From Lentimicrobium sp. (lineage in GTDB: Bacteria; Bacteroidota; Bacteroidia; Bacteroidales; Lentimicrobiaceae), in contig JAMLHF010000023.1 of assembly GCA_023957275.1 (NCBI GenBank), positions 1 to 58,734 on the forward strand: a DNA stretch of 58,734 nt, in the 5' to 3' direction. The translations under genes and the position numbers were made by a program. Below, in pieces: positions 27,990 to 36,042 of the stretch (within the stretch, counting starts at the first letter, position 1; every line of letters begins with the position of its first letter). The notes under the pieces are model-generated. The model saw only the letters and a list, made by a program, of their open reading frames with translations. It was not told the DNA's origin and did no database searches.

Positions 27990-28529
27990 TTAAATAATCA
28001 GGCTTTTAAGTACATCTGCCAGCCACTGTTTTTCAGCAATACGGCAGCGTTCACCGATACCAAAGGCTTCCCCCCTGCTGATAATAGCGGTATAAATACC
28101 TTTCCGCCTCATTCCGTAAAGGGTTTTATAGCTGCCTTCAACAAATGAAACAGCCGAAATATCTTTTTTCTTTAGGACAACCGAAGCCGTTTGTTTTCCT
28201 GTTTTCTTCCTGATGATTACTTTTTCAGGGGAGATTTCAACCGACTGTGAGGAAAACAGTTCCCTGGCCGAAATGCGCAGGGTAACCAGACCCAGAAGCC
28301 AGAATGGAACGGACAGCAGCGTCCAGACAATTCCATACTGAAGCAAAAGAGCCGCCCATAACAGGATCATCAGTAACCAGAATAAAATGACTGCAAAAAT
28401 AAAAATCCCTCCCGGCGAGAATCCTTCTTTTGGGATAAATACCAGGTTGATGCCCGGAGCCGGGCAGGAAAGCTGTATGCGGCTTCCGGACGGAGCGGAC
28501 GGCAGTTCTGTTTCCGTTGTTTTTACCAT
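27990..28529 (-). CDS. Membrane protein with helical hairpin and PH-like domain
   Basis: A 179-residue protein. After ~40 soluble residues, a helical hairpin (GIFIFAVILFWLLMILLWAA and LLSVPFWLLGLVTL, about 41-90) anchors it in the membrane. The C-terminal ~85 residues form a beta-rich domain with SVEISPEKVIIRKKTG and a final helix after FGIGERCRIAEKQWLADVL, a layout like bacterial PH-like (DUF2244-type) membrane proteins. It is the first gene of a minus-strand group with the cyclase-like gene and nnrDE, preceded by a -7 box. Function unknown; a membrane partner or effector of the cyclase-like protein is only an inference from adjacency. Confidence 0.75.
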   Translation of the reverse strand: MVKTTETELPSAPSGSRIQLSCPAPGINLVFIPKEGFSPGGIFIFAVILFWLLMILLWAALLLQYGIVWTLLSVPFWLLGLVTLRISARELFSSQSVEISPEKVIIRKKTGKQTASVVLKKKDISAVSFVEGSYKTLYGMRRKGIYTAIISRGEAFGIGERCRIAEKQWLADVLKSLII

Positions 28530-28581
28530 AAAACCATTGACTAACCAGGGAAGCTAGAATTTATAGTAATAATAAGATGAT

Positions 28582-28589
28582 CAAATGTA
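28582..28589 (-). promoter_or_regulatory. Bacteroidota -7 element (TACATTTG, minus strand)
   Basis: Reverse complement TACATTTG lies 52 bases before the ATG of the PH-like membrane protein and could drive that gene, the cyclase-like gene and nnrDE. No -33 box was recognised. Confidence 0.4.
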
Positions 28590-28680
28590 CGGAAATATTG
28601 AAAGCAATCAGGGGCATTTCCGGTTCAAACTAATAACAATAACTTAACATTCAGATTACCTAAACTTTATATCATGAAGA

Positions 28681-28688
28681 TACTTTTG
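28681..28688 (+). promoter_or_regulatory. Bacteroidota -7 element (TACTTTTG)
   Basis: TACTTTTG sits 20 bases before the ATG of the PhoB-like regulator, a typical distance in this window. Divergent from the minus-strand -7 box at 28582-28589. Confidence 0.5.
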
Positions 28689-28708
28689 TCAACAAATGTA
28701 AAGTTCTG

Positions 28709-29389
28709 ATGGATAAACCAGAAGCGAAAATATTGCTTGTTGATGATGAAACGGATATTCTTGAGTTTCTGAGCTATAACCTGCGCAAGGAAGGTTTTGA
28801 AGTTTATTGTGCGCGCAACGGCTTTGAGGCCGTTGAAACGGCCCGGCGGGTAACGCCCGATCTGATTATTCTGGATATCATGATGCCGGGCGCCGATGGC
28901 TATGAAACCTGTCGTGAAATCAGGGCAACGCCGGGCCTCAGTGAAACCATAATCGCTTTCCTTTCGGCCCGGGGGGAAGATATGTCACAGGTAGAGGGCT
29001 TCGAGGCCGGCGGAGACGATTACATCAGGAAGCCGGTGAGGCCCAGGGTGCTTATCAGCCGGATAAGGGCATTGTTGCGAAGGTTGCCCGAAAAGGCAAA
29101 AGACGATTCGAAACTTATTCTTGAAGACCTGATTATTGACAAGGAAAGATATGTGGTAATCCGCAACGGCGTTGAAACAGAGCTTTCGAAAAAAGAATTT
29201 GAATTGCTGCTGTTACTCACTTCGCGACCCAATAAAGTATTTACCCGTGATGAAATTTTTGCCGGCGTCTGGGGGCCGGATGTGATAGTGGGTGAACGCA
29301 CCATTGACGTTCACATCCGCAAGATCAGGGAAAAGATCGGGACAGGGAGCATTAAAACCATCAAGGGAGTGGGATATTATTTCTCCTGA
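28709..29389 (+). CDS. OmpR/PhoB-family response regulator
   Basis: A 226-residue two-domain regulator. The receiver has VDDETDI (acidic pair), phosphoacceptor Asp near residue 54 in LIILDIMMPG, Ser/Ala in AFLSARGED and Lys in DYIRKPVRP. The C-terminal winged helix contains ELSKKEFELLLLLTSRPNKV, then VGERTIDVHIRKIREKIG and IKTIKGVGYYF, the PhoB/OmpR DNA-binding signature. No histidine kinase lies beside it, so it is an orphan within the window. Its last 13 bases overlap the convergent aroE gene. Confidence 0.93.
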   Translation: MDKPEAKILLVDDETDILEFLSYNLRKEGFEVYCARNGFEAVETARRVTPDLIILDIMMPGADGYETCREIRATPGLSETIIAFLSARGEDMSQVEGFEAGGDDYIRKPVRPRVLISRIRALLRRLPEKAKDDSKLILEDLIIDKERYVVIRNGVETELSKKEFELLLLLTSRPNKVFTRDEIFAGVWGPDVIVGERTIDVHIRKIREKIGTGSIKTIKGVGYYFS

Positions 29390-30138
29390 GTCTGATCTTT
29401 CGGCCAGATTTCCCACGCCAGATCAGCCTGACGTTTCAGCATCCCGAGGCCATTGATCGCCCTTGCCCCTTTTGCCTGACCCATCTGCATAAAACGGGTC
29501 TCCTCAGGATTATATATCAGGTCAAAGAGCAGGTGCTTACGGGTGATGTAATCCCACGGTAATGGCGGCATAGTATCAACTTCAGGATACATGCCGGCCG
29601 GGGTGGCATTTACAATCAGTTTTACAGATGCCATAATATCAGGGGTAAGCTTATCATAGCTTAACACGTTGGGCAGCTTTCCGCTCCGGCTTACCATGCT
29701 GAACGTCCACCCTTCGTTTTTCAGCACATGGGCCACGGCCATCGCTGCACCACCGGTACCAAGAATTAACGCCCTTTTTGATTCCCTGAAAGCAAATCGG
29801 CCCAGTTCGGCGCCGAATGCCGGTGCATCGGTATTGAATCCGGTCAATCGGATGTCCTGGCCCTGTCGCTCAATCCGGATCGTATTCACAGCGCCGATGG
29901 CCTCCGCTTCAGGAGAAAGATCAGAAAGAAAGGGGATCACGGATTTTTTGTAGGGAATCGTAACATTCAATCCGTAAAGCTGTTGCTCAGTCCTTACCAA
30001 CACGGGCAAATCATTGATCCTGGCAAGTTCAAACAGTTTATAATCCGCATGGATTCCACCGGCGGCGAACTTCCGGATAAAGTATTCCCGGGACCAGGAA
30101 TGTTTCAATGTCTGTCCGATGAGTCCGTATATGCGCAC
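29377..30138 (-). CDS. aroE: Shikimate dehydrogenase
   Basis: A 253-residue enzyme reducing 3-dehydroshikimate to shikimate with NADPH in chorismate synthesis. Substrate-site residues are seen in GQTLKHSWSREYF (S-x-S-type motif), GLNVTIPYKKSVIP (catalytic Lys), GAVNTI and GFNTDAPAF (catalytic Asp). The NADP site is LILGTGGAAMAVAHVL, and the end has NGLGMLKRQADLAWEIW. It starts with GTG (30138). It follows the DUF368 gene by 9 bases, so it is the third gene of an operon with the TPR protein and the PopT-like transporter. No other shikimate genes are nearby. Confidence 0.94.
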   Translation of the reverse strand: MRIYGLIGQTLKHSWSREYFIRKFAAGGIHADYKLFELARINDLPVLVRTEQQLYGLNVTIPYKKSVIPFLSDLSPEAEAIGAVNTIRIERQGQDIRLTGFNTDAPAFGAELGRFAFRESKRALILGTGGAAMAVAHVLKNEGWTFSMVSRSGKLPNVLSYDKLTPDIMASVKLIVNATPAGMYPEVDTMPPLPWDYITRKHLLFDLIYNPEETRFMQMGQAKGARAINGLGMLKRQADLAWEIWPKDQTQEK

Positions 30139-30147
30139 AAGGATGAT

Positions 30148-31071
30148 TTACTGTTTAGCGGCAGCATACTTCTCAATAATCCAGATGCTGGCAATACCTG
30201 CAATGATAAAAGCAACAGCGGTAAAGAAAGAAGTATCCAATGATGGTGGCAGCGAAATCAGATAACGTTCAACTACAGGTTCACCTTTCTTAATGAGGAT
30301 TTCACCGGCAGCATCAAGCATATAAATCGTTTTCTTCCAGGGCCAGATGATCCCCAGCGATCCCAGAATAAATCCGGTAAGCAACGCGATGGTCTGGTCC
30401 CTGAATTTTTTGAATATCCAGGACAGAAAATAGGAAAAACCAAGTAATCCGAAGGCTGCGCCAATCACAACCGGAAGGAGGATATCAAAACGCAGGTTAT
30501 TGATGGCATCGATAAAAACCAGTTGATAATTTCCCATTAAAATCAGGATAAAAGAGCCTGAAATACCGGGCAGTATCATGCTGCAAACCGCTGCCACGCC
30601 GCAGATAATCAGGTAAACAAAACTGCTGTTCTCGGTAGCCGGATTCATAAAGGTAAGGGAGATGGCAAAAGCCGCGCCGGCAATAAACGAAATAACAGCA
30701 GCCGGAGACCATCTGGTAACCGTTTTTCCGACGAAATAAACCGAAGCCAGAATAAGGCCAAAGAAGTAGGACCAGATGTAAACCGGGTAATTTTTAAAGA
30801 GAAATTCAAATATCCTGGCCAGACTCAGGATAGCGAATCCCACGCCTGCAAACAACACCAAAAGGAATACCAGGTCGGTATGCTTTGCGAATTCACTGAA
30901 CCTGCCATTCAGCAGCAGGCGCAAGGCTTTCAGGTTAAATGACTTGATGGCATTGATCAGTCGTTCAAAAATTCCGGTTATCAGGGCGATGGTTCCCCCT
31001 GAAACGCCGGGGATAATGTTGGCCGTTCCCATGGCCACACCTTTAAGAAACAGGTTCAGGTGTTCTCTCAT
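30148..31071 (-). CDS. DUF368 membrane protein, PopT-like undecaprenyl-phosphate translocase
   Basis: A 307-residue polytopic membrane protein. The N-terminal signature GVAMGTANIIPGVSGGTIALITGIFERLI is that of DUF368, and a second GISGSF half-repeat in SMILPGISGSFILILMGNY fits the inverted-repeat fold. DUF368 proteins (PopT) have been shown in other bacteria to recycle undecaprenyl phosphate across the membrane for cell-wall and surface-glycan synthesis. Eight or nine hydrophobic helices are visible. It lies 48 bases after the TPR gene and 9 before aroE on the same strand. Confidence 0.9.
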   Translation of the reverse strand: MREHLNLFLKGVAMGTANIIPGVSGGTIALITGIFERLINAIKSFNLKALRLLLNGRFSEFAKHTDLVFLLVLFAGVGFAILSLARIFEFLFKNYPVYIWSYFFGLILASVYFVGKTVTRWSPAAVISFIAGAAFAISLTFMNPATENSSFVYLIICGVAAVCSMILPGISGSFILILMGNYQLVFIDAINNLRFDILLPVVIGAAFGLLGFSYFLSWIFKKFRDQTIALLTGFILGSLGIIWPWKKTIYMLDAAGEILIKKGEPVVERYLISLPPSLDTSFFTAVAFIIAGIASIWIIEKYAAAKQ

Positions 31072-31119
31072 ACTTTCAGTAACGTGGTTTATGCTGGATT
31101 TTCAAAGGAAGGCGGAATT

Positions 31120-32535
31120 TCAAAGCAGACGATAAGAGGCAATAATTTCAATAACTGAAGGATCGTCTTTCAGATAAGATGCGAATTCAAAAAGCTCATC
31201 CAGTCCGTCGTTGCCCTTTGAAAGCGCGGTGTGCAGGGCCGACATTGCCTCTTTGGGCTTACCTGTATTGTAGAGGTATGCAACCTTACGGTAATAAATC
31301 GCAATATTTTCAGGCTGATGCGTAAGTCCTGTTTCCAGAATATCCAGTGCATGATCATATTCATCCAGTTCGGCGAACATGGCTGAAAAATCGAGCCAGA
31401 TACCTGAATCCATCGGATTGATCTGGGCTGACCTGGTAAATGAAACCGCGGCTTCGTTATAAAACCCCGCATGTTGCTGAGTAACAGCAAGGGTTGCCAG
31501 GTATTCCGCATTATCAGGATCCATTTCAAGGCCTCTGCGGATGTACCTTAAGGCCGCTTTGAGGTTGCCTTTCTCTTCGTAACACACTCCCATCCCGATC
31601 CAGGCATCGGCAATATTCTCATCCATTTCCACAGCCTTCCTGAAGTTCACAATAGCCTCATCATAGGCTTCCAGTTTCTCAAAACACTCACCTATATAGT
31701 AGTAGGTCAGTCCTTCGGGAGGCTCGTGCTCAAAGGTATCGTGATAGGCTTCTATCGCCTGGCGGTATAACTGCATCCCGGCCAGGGAATTGGCCCTGTT
31801 GAAATGCGCAGATGAAAAAGCAGGATCAATGGCAATGGCGAACTCAAATGATTCTATCGCTTTTTCATAAAGTTCGAGGGTATTGAAAGCCACTCCAAGA
31901 TTGAACCAGGCAAACTTTGAATACGGGTAACGGTTAAGATAATCGGTGAAATATTCCACACTTTCCTCATTCTGACCGGTGATCTCATAACAGAAAGCCA
32001 ATTCAAAAATGATGGCTTCATTATCAGGCTCAATTTCCAGCACCTTTTTCAGGTATTCAATGGCTTTGTCATAATTCCCCAGGTTTTCATACTCGTAGGC
32101 AATGTTGGAATAGATATTTCCCAGGTCCTCTTCATCGTCGGTAATGGCTTTGTTGTATTCGCGTATGGCATCATCGTAACGCTTCAACTGGCTGTAAATA
32201 GCTCCTTTGGTGATATAAATCTCACTATTTGTTGGGTCGATGTCCTCAACCTTCGATAGTACCCTGAGGGCCTTTTCTGCCTTGTTGGATGATACCAGCA
32301 ACTGTGCCTGCCTTATCTGAAACCCGGTGTAGCCAGGGTATTGCTCCATGGAATGACTGATGGCCAGCCCACACTTCTTCAGTTCACCAAGCGCCAGATA
32401 GTGGTCAATCAGATCCTCATATTCTTCTATATCAAAAAAGTAACGCCCTCCCTCCCTGAGCATGTTTTCAAAACGTTCAGTCAGGTAGGAAATGGAGTCT
32501 TCTTCTTCGCGGTGATCAAAAAAATCATTCATCAT
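31120..32535 (-). CDS. Tetratricopeptide repeat protein
   Basis: A 471-residue protein made of about eleven or twelve TPR units from residue ~40 to the end, for example AYEYENLGNYDKAIEYLKKV, NLGVAFNTLELYEKAIESFE and GMGVCYEEKGNLKAALRYIR. There is no signal peptide or transmembrane helix, so it is cytoplasmic. It is strongly acidic. The start at 32535 (MMNDFFDHREEED) is preferred to a TTG slightly upstream because a -7 box is 34 bases away. It heads an operon with the DUF368 transporter and aroE. TPR proteins scaffold complexes; the partner is unknown. Confidence 0.88.
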   Translation of the reverse strand: MMNDFFDHREEEDSISYLTERFENMLREGGRYFFDIEEYEDLIDHYLALGELKKCGLAISHSMEQYPGYTGFQIRQAQLLVSSNKAEKALRVLSKVEDIDPTNSEIYITKGAIYSQLKRYDDAIREYNKAITDDEEDLGNIYSNIAYEYENLGNYDKAIEYLKKVLEIEPDNEAIIFELAFCYEITGQNEESVEYFTDYLNRYPYSKFAWFNLGVAFNTLELYEKAIESFEFAIAIDPAFSSAHFNRANSLAGMQLYRQAIEAYHDTFEHEPPEGLTYYYIGECFEKLEAYDEAIVNFRKAVEMDENIADAWIGMGVCYEEKGNLKAALRYIRRGLEMDPDNAEYLATLAVTQQHAGFYNEAAVSFTRSAQINPMDSGIWLDFSAMFAELDEYDHALDILETGLTHQPENIAIYYRKVAYLYNTGKPKEAMSALHTALSKGNDGLDELFEFASYLKDDPSVIEIIASYRLL

Positions 32536-32569
32536 TTTACTCAATTACTGCTGGTGCAATAATCCTCTG

Positions 32570-32577
32570 CAAAGGTA
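32570..32577 (-). promoter_or_regulatory. Bacteroidota -7 element (TACCTTTG, minus strand)
   Basis: Reverse complement TACCTTTG lies 34 bases before the TPR gene start and is the likely promoter of the TPR-DUF368-aroE group. The rest of 32578-32804 shows no gene. Confidence 0.5.
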
Positions 32578-32804
32578 TGCATTTTTATGTTCCGGGGGCA
32601 GGATATAAAAGTTATGACATTCAATCTGCAACAGCCGGATTCGAACGTAATATTACGTTAATTTATTTCATTTCGCCAGTGGTTTACGACTAAGTTATGG
32701 ACAGGCTATTGTTGAAAAGTATGATCTGCGCGAAAGAAATGCAGGCTATTTCGGGCTTGTTGATTCAACAATAATCCGATATAGTGTTTTCCATGATTTT
32801 AAAC

Positions 32805-32812
32805 TACTTTTG
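32805..32812 (+). promoter_or_regulatory. Bacteroidota -7 element (TACTTTTG)
   Basis: TACTTTTG ends 23 bases before the glmM ATG; no clear -33 box. Confidence 0.5.
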
Positions 32813-32835
32813 CATTCTAAGCCAGTAATATTAAG

Positions 32836-34224
32836 ATGACATTAATAAAGAGTATTTCAGGGATCAGGGGAACTATAGGAGGCAGACCCGGTGAAGGACT
32901 CAGTCCTGTGGATATTGTAAAATTTACCGCTGCCTATGGCAGTATGCTTAAACCGGAGTCGCCGGAACGCATCTCTGTTGTGGTAGGCCGTGATGCAAGG
33001 GTATCGGGCAGTATGGTCAACAGCCTTGTTACAGCCACACTTACCGGTATGGGAATTGATGTTACCGACCTCGGACTTTCGACGACCCCTACCGTTGAAA
33101 TGGCGGTGAAAGACCTGGGCGCCGCGGGGGGAATCATCCTGACAGCCAGCCACAACCCCTGGCAATGGAATGCACTGAAACTGCTCAACAGCGAAGGGGA
33201 ATTTATCAGCGCCCGGGAAGGGGAACAACTGCTCAGCATTGCCGGATCGGGCGATTACACTTTTGCCGAAGTAGACAGACTTGGTGTAATAAAGTATGAC
33301 GATACCCAGTTGAGAAAGCATATTGAGAAAATTATCAATCTGCCTTATGTGAATTCCTTTGCCATAAAAATGGCACACTTCAGGGTTGCGGTTGATGCGG
33401 TGAACTCAACCGGTGGCATTGCCATCCCCCTGCTTTTGAAATCTCTCGGCGTTGAGATCATCGATGAACTCTATTGTACTCCGGATGGTCGTTTTCCGCA
33501 CAACCCCGAACCGCTTCCCGAAAATCTGAAGGAAATCTCGGAACTGGTTGTAAAAAACAAAGCGCATGTCGGATTTGTGGTCGATCCCGATGTGGACCGC
33601 CTGGCCATCATTTGCGAAGACGGCGGTATGTTTGGTGAAGAATATACCCTGGTAAGCGTTGCCGACTATGTGCTTTCACAAAAACCCGGGAATACCGTTT
33701 CAAACATGTCATCCACCAGGGCGCTGCGCGATATTACCGAAAAAGCCGGCGGAACCTATTATGCTTCCGCGGTGGGCGAAGTGAATGTGGTTGCCCGGAT
33801 GAAAGAAGTGGGGGCGGTTATAGGCGGCGAAGGAAACGGCGGTGTGATTCTTCCCGAACTTCATTACGGCCGCGATGCACTTGCCGGGATTGCCCTGTTT
33901 CTTACCCACCTGGCCCAGTCAGGCAAACGCTGCTCAGGATTGAGGAATACCTATCCCGACTACTTCATGTCGAAAAATAAGATTCAGCTTTCCCCTGAAA
34001 TGGATGTGGATAATATCCTCAGCAAAATAGCCGGCAAATACAAAAAACACCCCATCAATACCGAGGACGGAGTAAAAATAGAATTCGGAAGCGAATGGGT
34101 GCACCTGAGGCGGTCAAACACCGAACCCATCATACGCATCTATTCCGAAAGCGATTCGGAAGTAAAGGCTGGGGTGCTTGCCCGCAAAATCATTGATGAC
34201 ATCAGGGAAATTATCAGGGAGTAA
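32836..34224 (+). CDS. glmM: Phosphoglucosamine mutase (phosphohexomutase family)
   Basis: A 462-residue alpha-D-phosphohexomutase that interconverts glucosamine-6- and -1-phosphate on the way to UDP-GlcNAc. The phosphoserine loop is GGIILTASHNPWQWNALKLL with Ser near residue 104. The metal loop reads VDPDVDRLA near 248-256 (the family usually has DGDxDR; Pro replaces Gly here). The sugar-binding loop is GGEGNGGVI, and the phosphate loop near the C-terminus is RRSNTEPIIRIYSE. The Pro variant and length resemble the GlmM/ManB-like type of Bacteroidota, so phosphomannomutase activity cannot be excluded. Transcribed from its own -7 box. Confidence 0.88.
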   Translation: MTLIKSISGIRGTIGGRPGEGLSPVDIVKFTAAYGSMLKPESPERISVVVGRDARVSGSMVNSLVTATLTGMGIDVTDLGLSTTPTVEMAVKDLGAAGGIILTASHNPWQWNALKLLNSEGEFISAREGEQLLSIAGSGDYTFAEVDRLGVIKYDDTQLRKHIEKIINLPYVNSFAIKMAHFRVAVDAVNSTGGIAIPLLLKSLGVEIIDELYCTPDGRFPHNPEPLPENLKEISELVVKNKAHVGFVVDPDVDRLAIICEDGGMFGEEYTLVSVADYVLSQKPGNTVSNMSSTRALRDITEKAGGTYYASAVGEVNVVARMKEVGAVIGGEGNGGVILPELHYGRDALAGIALFLTHLAQSGKRCSGLRNTYPDYFMSKNKIQLSPEMDVDNILSKIAGKYKKHPINTEDGVKIEFGSEWVHLRRSNTEPIIRIYSESDSEVKAGVLARKIIDDIREIIRE

Positions 34225-34331
34225 CTACCGGATGAGTGAAGGATAACAGCGAAATTATAAAAATTTATGGCTGAAATGCATTGTCAGCCAAAGATTTGCT
34301 AAATTGCCCGATATTTCACAAAAACCAGCCC

Positions 34332-34592
34332 ATGGCAGGAAAACGGAAACGAAGGAAACCCATTAAATATAAACCTGTTGCCTTCAAACTTACCCAGCAA
34401 CAGAAAAAACGTGTGGATGCCTTTTGCCGGAAAAACGGAACTACCCCGGTAAATATGTACAAAAAAGCCATCATGGCTTATCTGCTGAGTAATGGGTATG
34501 GAAACCTTAAACATAGCCACGAACCTGTGATCGGGCCAAATCAGATGAGCATTTTTGACATCGTGGAAGATATCGGTGCAATAAAACTTTAA
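34332..34592 (+). CDS. Small basic protein with ribbon-helix-helix-like segment
   Basis: An 86-residue protein. The start at 34332 gives the basic N-terminus MAGKRKRRKPIKYKPVAFKL; a longer in-frame reading adds 17 non-basic residues and is less likely. VAFKLTQQQKKRVDAFCRKNGTTPVNMYKKAIMAYL has the strand-helix-helix outline of ribbon-helix-helix or Arc-like DNA-binding proteins, but the match is weak. It follows glmM by 107 bases. Its role is unknown; a nucleic-acid-binding function is suggested only by charge and outline. Confidence 0.65.
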   Translation: MAGKRKRRKPIKYKPVAFKLTQQQKKRVDAFCRKNGTTPVNMYKKAIMAYLLSNGYGNLKHSHEPVIGPNQMSIFDIVEDIGAIKL

Positions 34593-34664
34593 CCCATATT
34601 CACACCTCCGGATTGTATTGTATCTTCTGATAGTTTCGGATGCCCGTGTTATTTTTATTGAACA

Positions 34665-34872
34665 TCAGTCTGCCGGAACCTCAATCAGCAGCAGCCTGGC
34701 GTCTTCCCGGGCCTCAACCGATAATTGATCGGCACCCCACATTTCAAAGGAATCGCGCCGGCGCAGTTGCCCGCCCGCTGCATTAACCTCCCCCTCAATT
34801 ACAAATACCATCAGGCCGTTGCCGGTAAGATTCAGCTGATAATCCACAACGGAACCCTTGTCCAGATCAAGC
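34665..34872 (-). pseudogene. Detached 3' end of the pirin gene
   Basis: The minus strand encodes VVDYQLNLTGNGLMVFVIEG followed by the complete pirin C-terminus ending RLLLIEVPAD and a TGA at 34667-34665. It has no start or 5' region. It is the undamaged version of the end of the pirin gene whose 5' part lies at 35391-36041, and it is separated from it by a 478-base insertion. Joining the two would give about 236 residues, the normal bacterial pirin length. Confidence 0.85.
34681..34872. repeat. Direct repeat, left copy (pirin 3' segment)
   Basis: This 192-base segment reappears at 35351-35538 with a few substitutions and a net loss of 4 bases in the right copy. Both begin TCAATCAGCAGCAGCCTGGC and end ATCAAGC. 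The copies flank an A/T-rich insert. Confidence 0.93.
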
Positions 34873-35221
34873 TCTCATTAGTTACAAAGTGGAATGAAGA
34901 ATTAAAAGAGATTTTGGAGAGACAATGGGAAAAACAATTAAAAGAAAATGAAACTAAAAAACATTCAATCCTTCAACAATTAGTCATTTTCCTTATTTCA
35001 CCATTGATTTTATTGGGAAAAGTTGACTATGATATGAGTATTAATGACTTGAAGAATAATAATTTCAAAGAGAAAGTTAAACAAAGGAAATCGCCCTTAT
35101 TGCAGGGGCATTGGTTTACTTATTGACCTTTTTATTATTTAATACAAACATAGAAAACGGCTGCCAAAAGCGGCTCAAATTGCACGCCTTGCATCCTGGT
35201 TATCAAGACAATATATTATAA
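34873..35221 (+). pseudogene. A/T-rich foreign gene fragment (membrane protein remnant), frameshifted
   Basis: Conspicuously A/T-rich compared with both flanks. One frame encodes VTKWNEELKEILERQWEKQL... SPLILLGKVDYDMSINDLKN...KVKQRK without a start codon of its own. After about 35087 the sense continues in another frame as IALIAGALVYLLTFLLFNT, a transmembrane helix, up to a TAA at 35219-35221; restoring one A in an AAA run at ~35088 would join them. Just past the helix lies GGCTGCCAAAAGCGGCT, a small hairpin. The rest, up to 35350, has no gene. Looks like the tail of a transferred small membrane-protein gene; family unknown. Confidence 0.65.
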
Positions 35222-35350
35222 CTTCACTTCTTATACATCATCAATCATAAAGATACGAAACCGGCACGCAACTTAGCCGCGAACCGGAATACATCGCCGA
35301 CAATAACCTGAACCCACCTATTATCCCATGACTATCAATTTTCCGAACCC

Positions 35351-35538
35351 TCAATCAGCAGCAGCCTGGCGTCTTCCCGGGCCTCAACCGCTAATTGATC
35401 GGCACCCCACATTTCAAAGGAATCATACCAGTGCTTTGCCCGCCCGCTGCATTAACCTCCTCAATTACAAATACCATCAGGCCGTTGCCGGTAAGATTCA
35501 GCTGATAATCCACAACGGAACCCTTGTCCATATCAAGC
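35351..35538. repeat. Direct repeat, right copy (damaged pirin 3' segment)
   Basis: Second copy of 34681-34872. Compared with the left copy it lacks 3 bases in CCTCCCCCTC (one Glu/Gly codon), has a rewritten dozen bases near 35425-35437 with a net loss of 1, and a few substitutions. The 1-base loss shifts the pirin frame. Confidence 0.93.
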
Positions 35539-36041
35539 AAATACATCCAGGCCCGCTGCCTGATATACAGAACTGACCGTTTTTGCTCAGGTGAAACGAT
35601 CAGGTGAGGAATGTTTTTACGGACCGAAGAATAATAAGCCAGTTTATTAACTTCGGGATTGGTATGCTTTGTCTCCGGAAATATCCATATCTGGAGAAAA
35701 CTGCCTGGATTTTCAGATAACAGATTTGCTTCGGATACAGTGATGCCTGTTCCGGCAGACAAGAGTTGCACCTCCCCTTCCCTGATCAGATTCCGGTTTC
35801 CGTTTGAATCAATCTGTTCCAGATTACCTTTGATCGGAATCGTAATAATTTCCATATTGGAATGCGTATGTGGCGCTGTGGAATGCCCTCCTGATATGGA
35901 TTCTTCATTGAGCACCCTTACAACGCCGAAGCGTTCCCGTAACGGATTGAAGTAATCGGCAAAACTGAAGCTGTGGATGGTTTCGAGCCAACCGTAGGAA
36001 GCTTTGCCGCGCTGCTCCGAACGGTGTATTTCAACCTTCAT
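35391..36041 (-). pseudogene. Pirin family protein, 5' part with altered C-terminus
   Basis: Encodes 216 residues. The first ~202 are normal pirin: the N-terminal cupin has HTHSNMEIITIPIKG and the metal ligands His-x-His and the following Glu; SAGTGITVSEANLLSENPGSFLQIWIFP follows. Bacterial pirins bind Fe(II) and some have quercetinase activity. The last 14 residues (STGMIPLKCGVPIN) are out of frame because of the damaged repeat copy. Its ATG lies 1 base after the recR stop, so recR and pirin were one operon. The catalytic cupin is intact, so partial function is possible. Confidence 0.85.
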
Positions 36042-36042
36042 A

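Noticed and set aside
27041-28529. A confirmed Pycsar anti-phage system
   Set aside because: The cyclase-like protein is divergent, and the membrane partner has no cyclic-nucleotide-binding or TIR domain; only a looser finding is reported.
34873-35350. Insertion sequence or integron cassette with recombinase
   Set aside because: No transposase, integrase or terminal inverted repeats are visible; the small GGCTGCC/GCGGCT hairpin alone does not establish an attC site.
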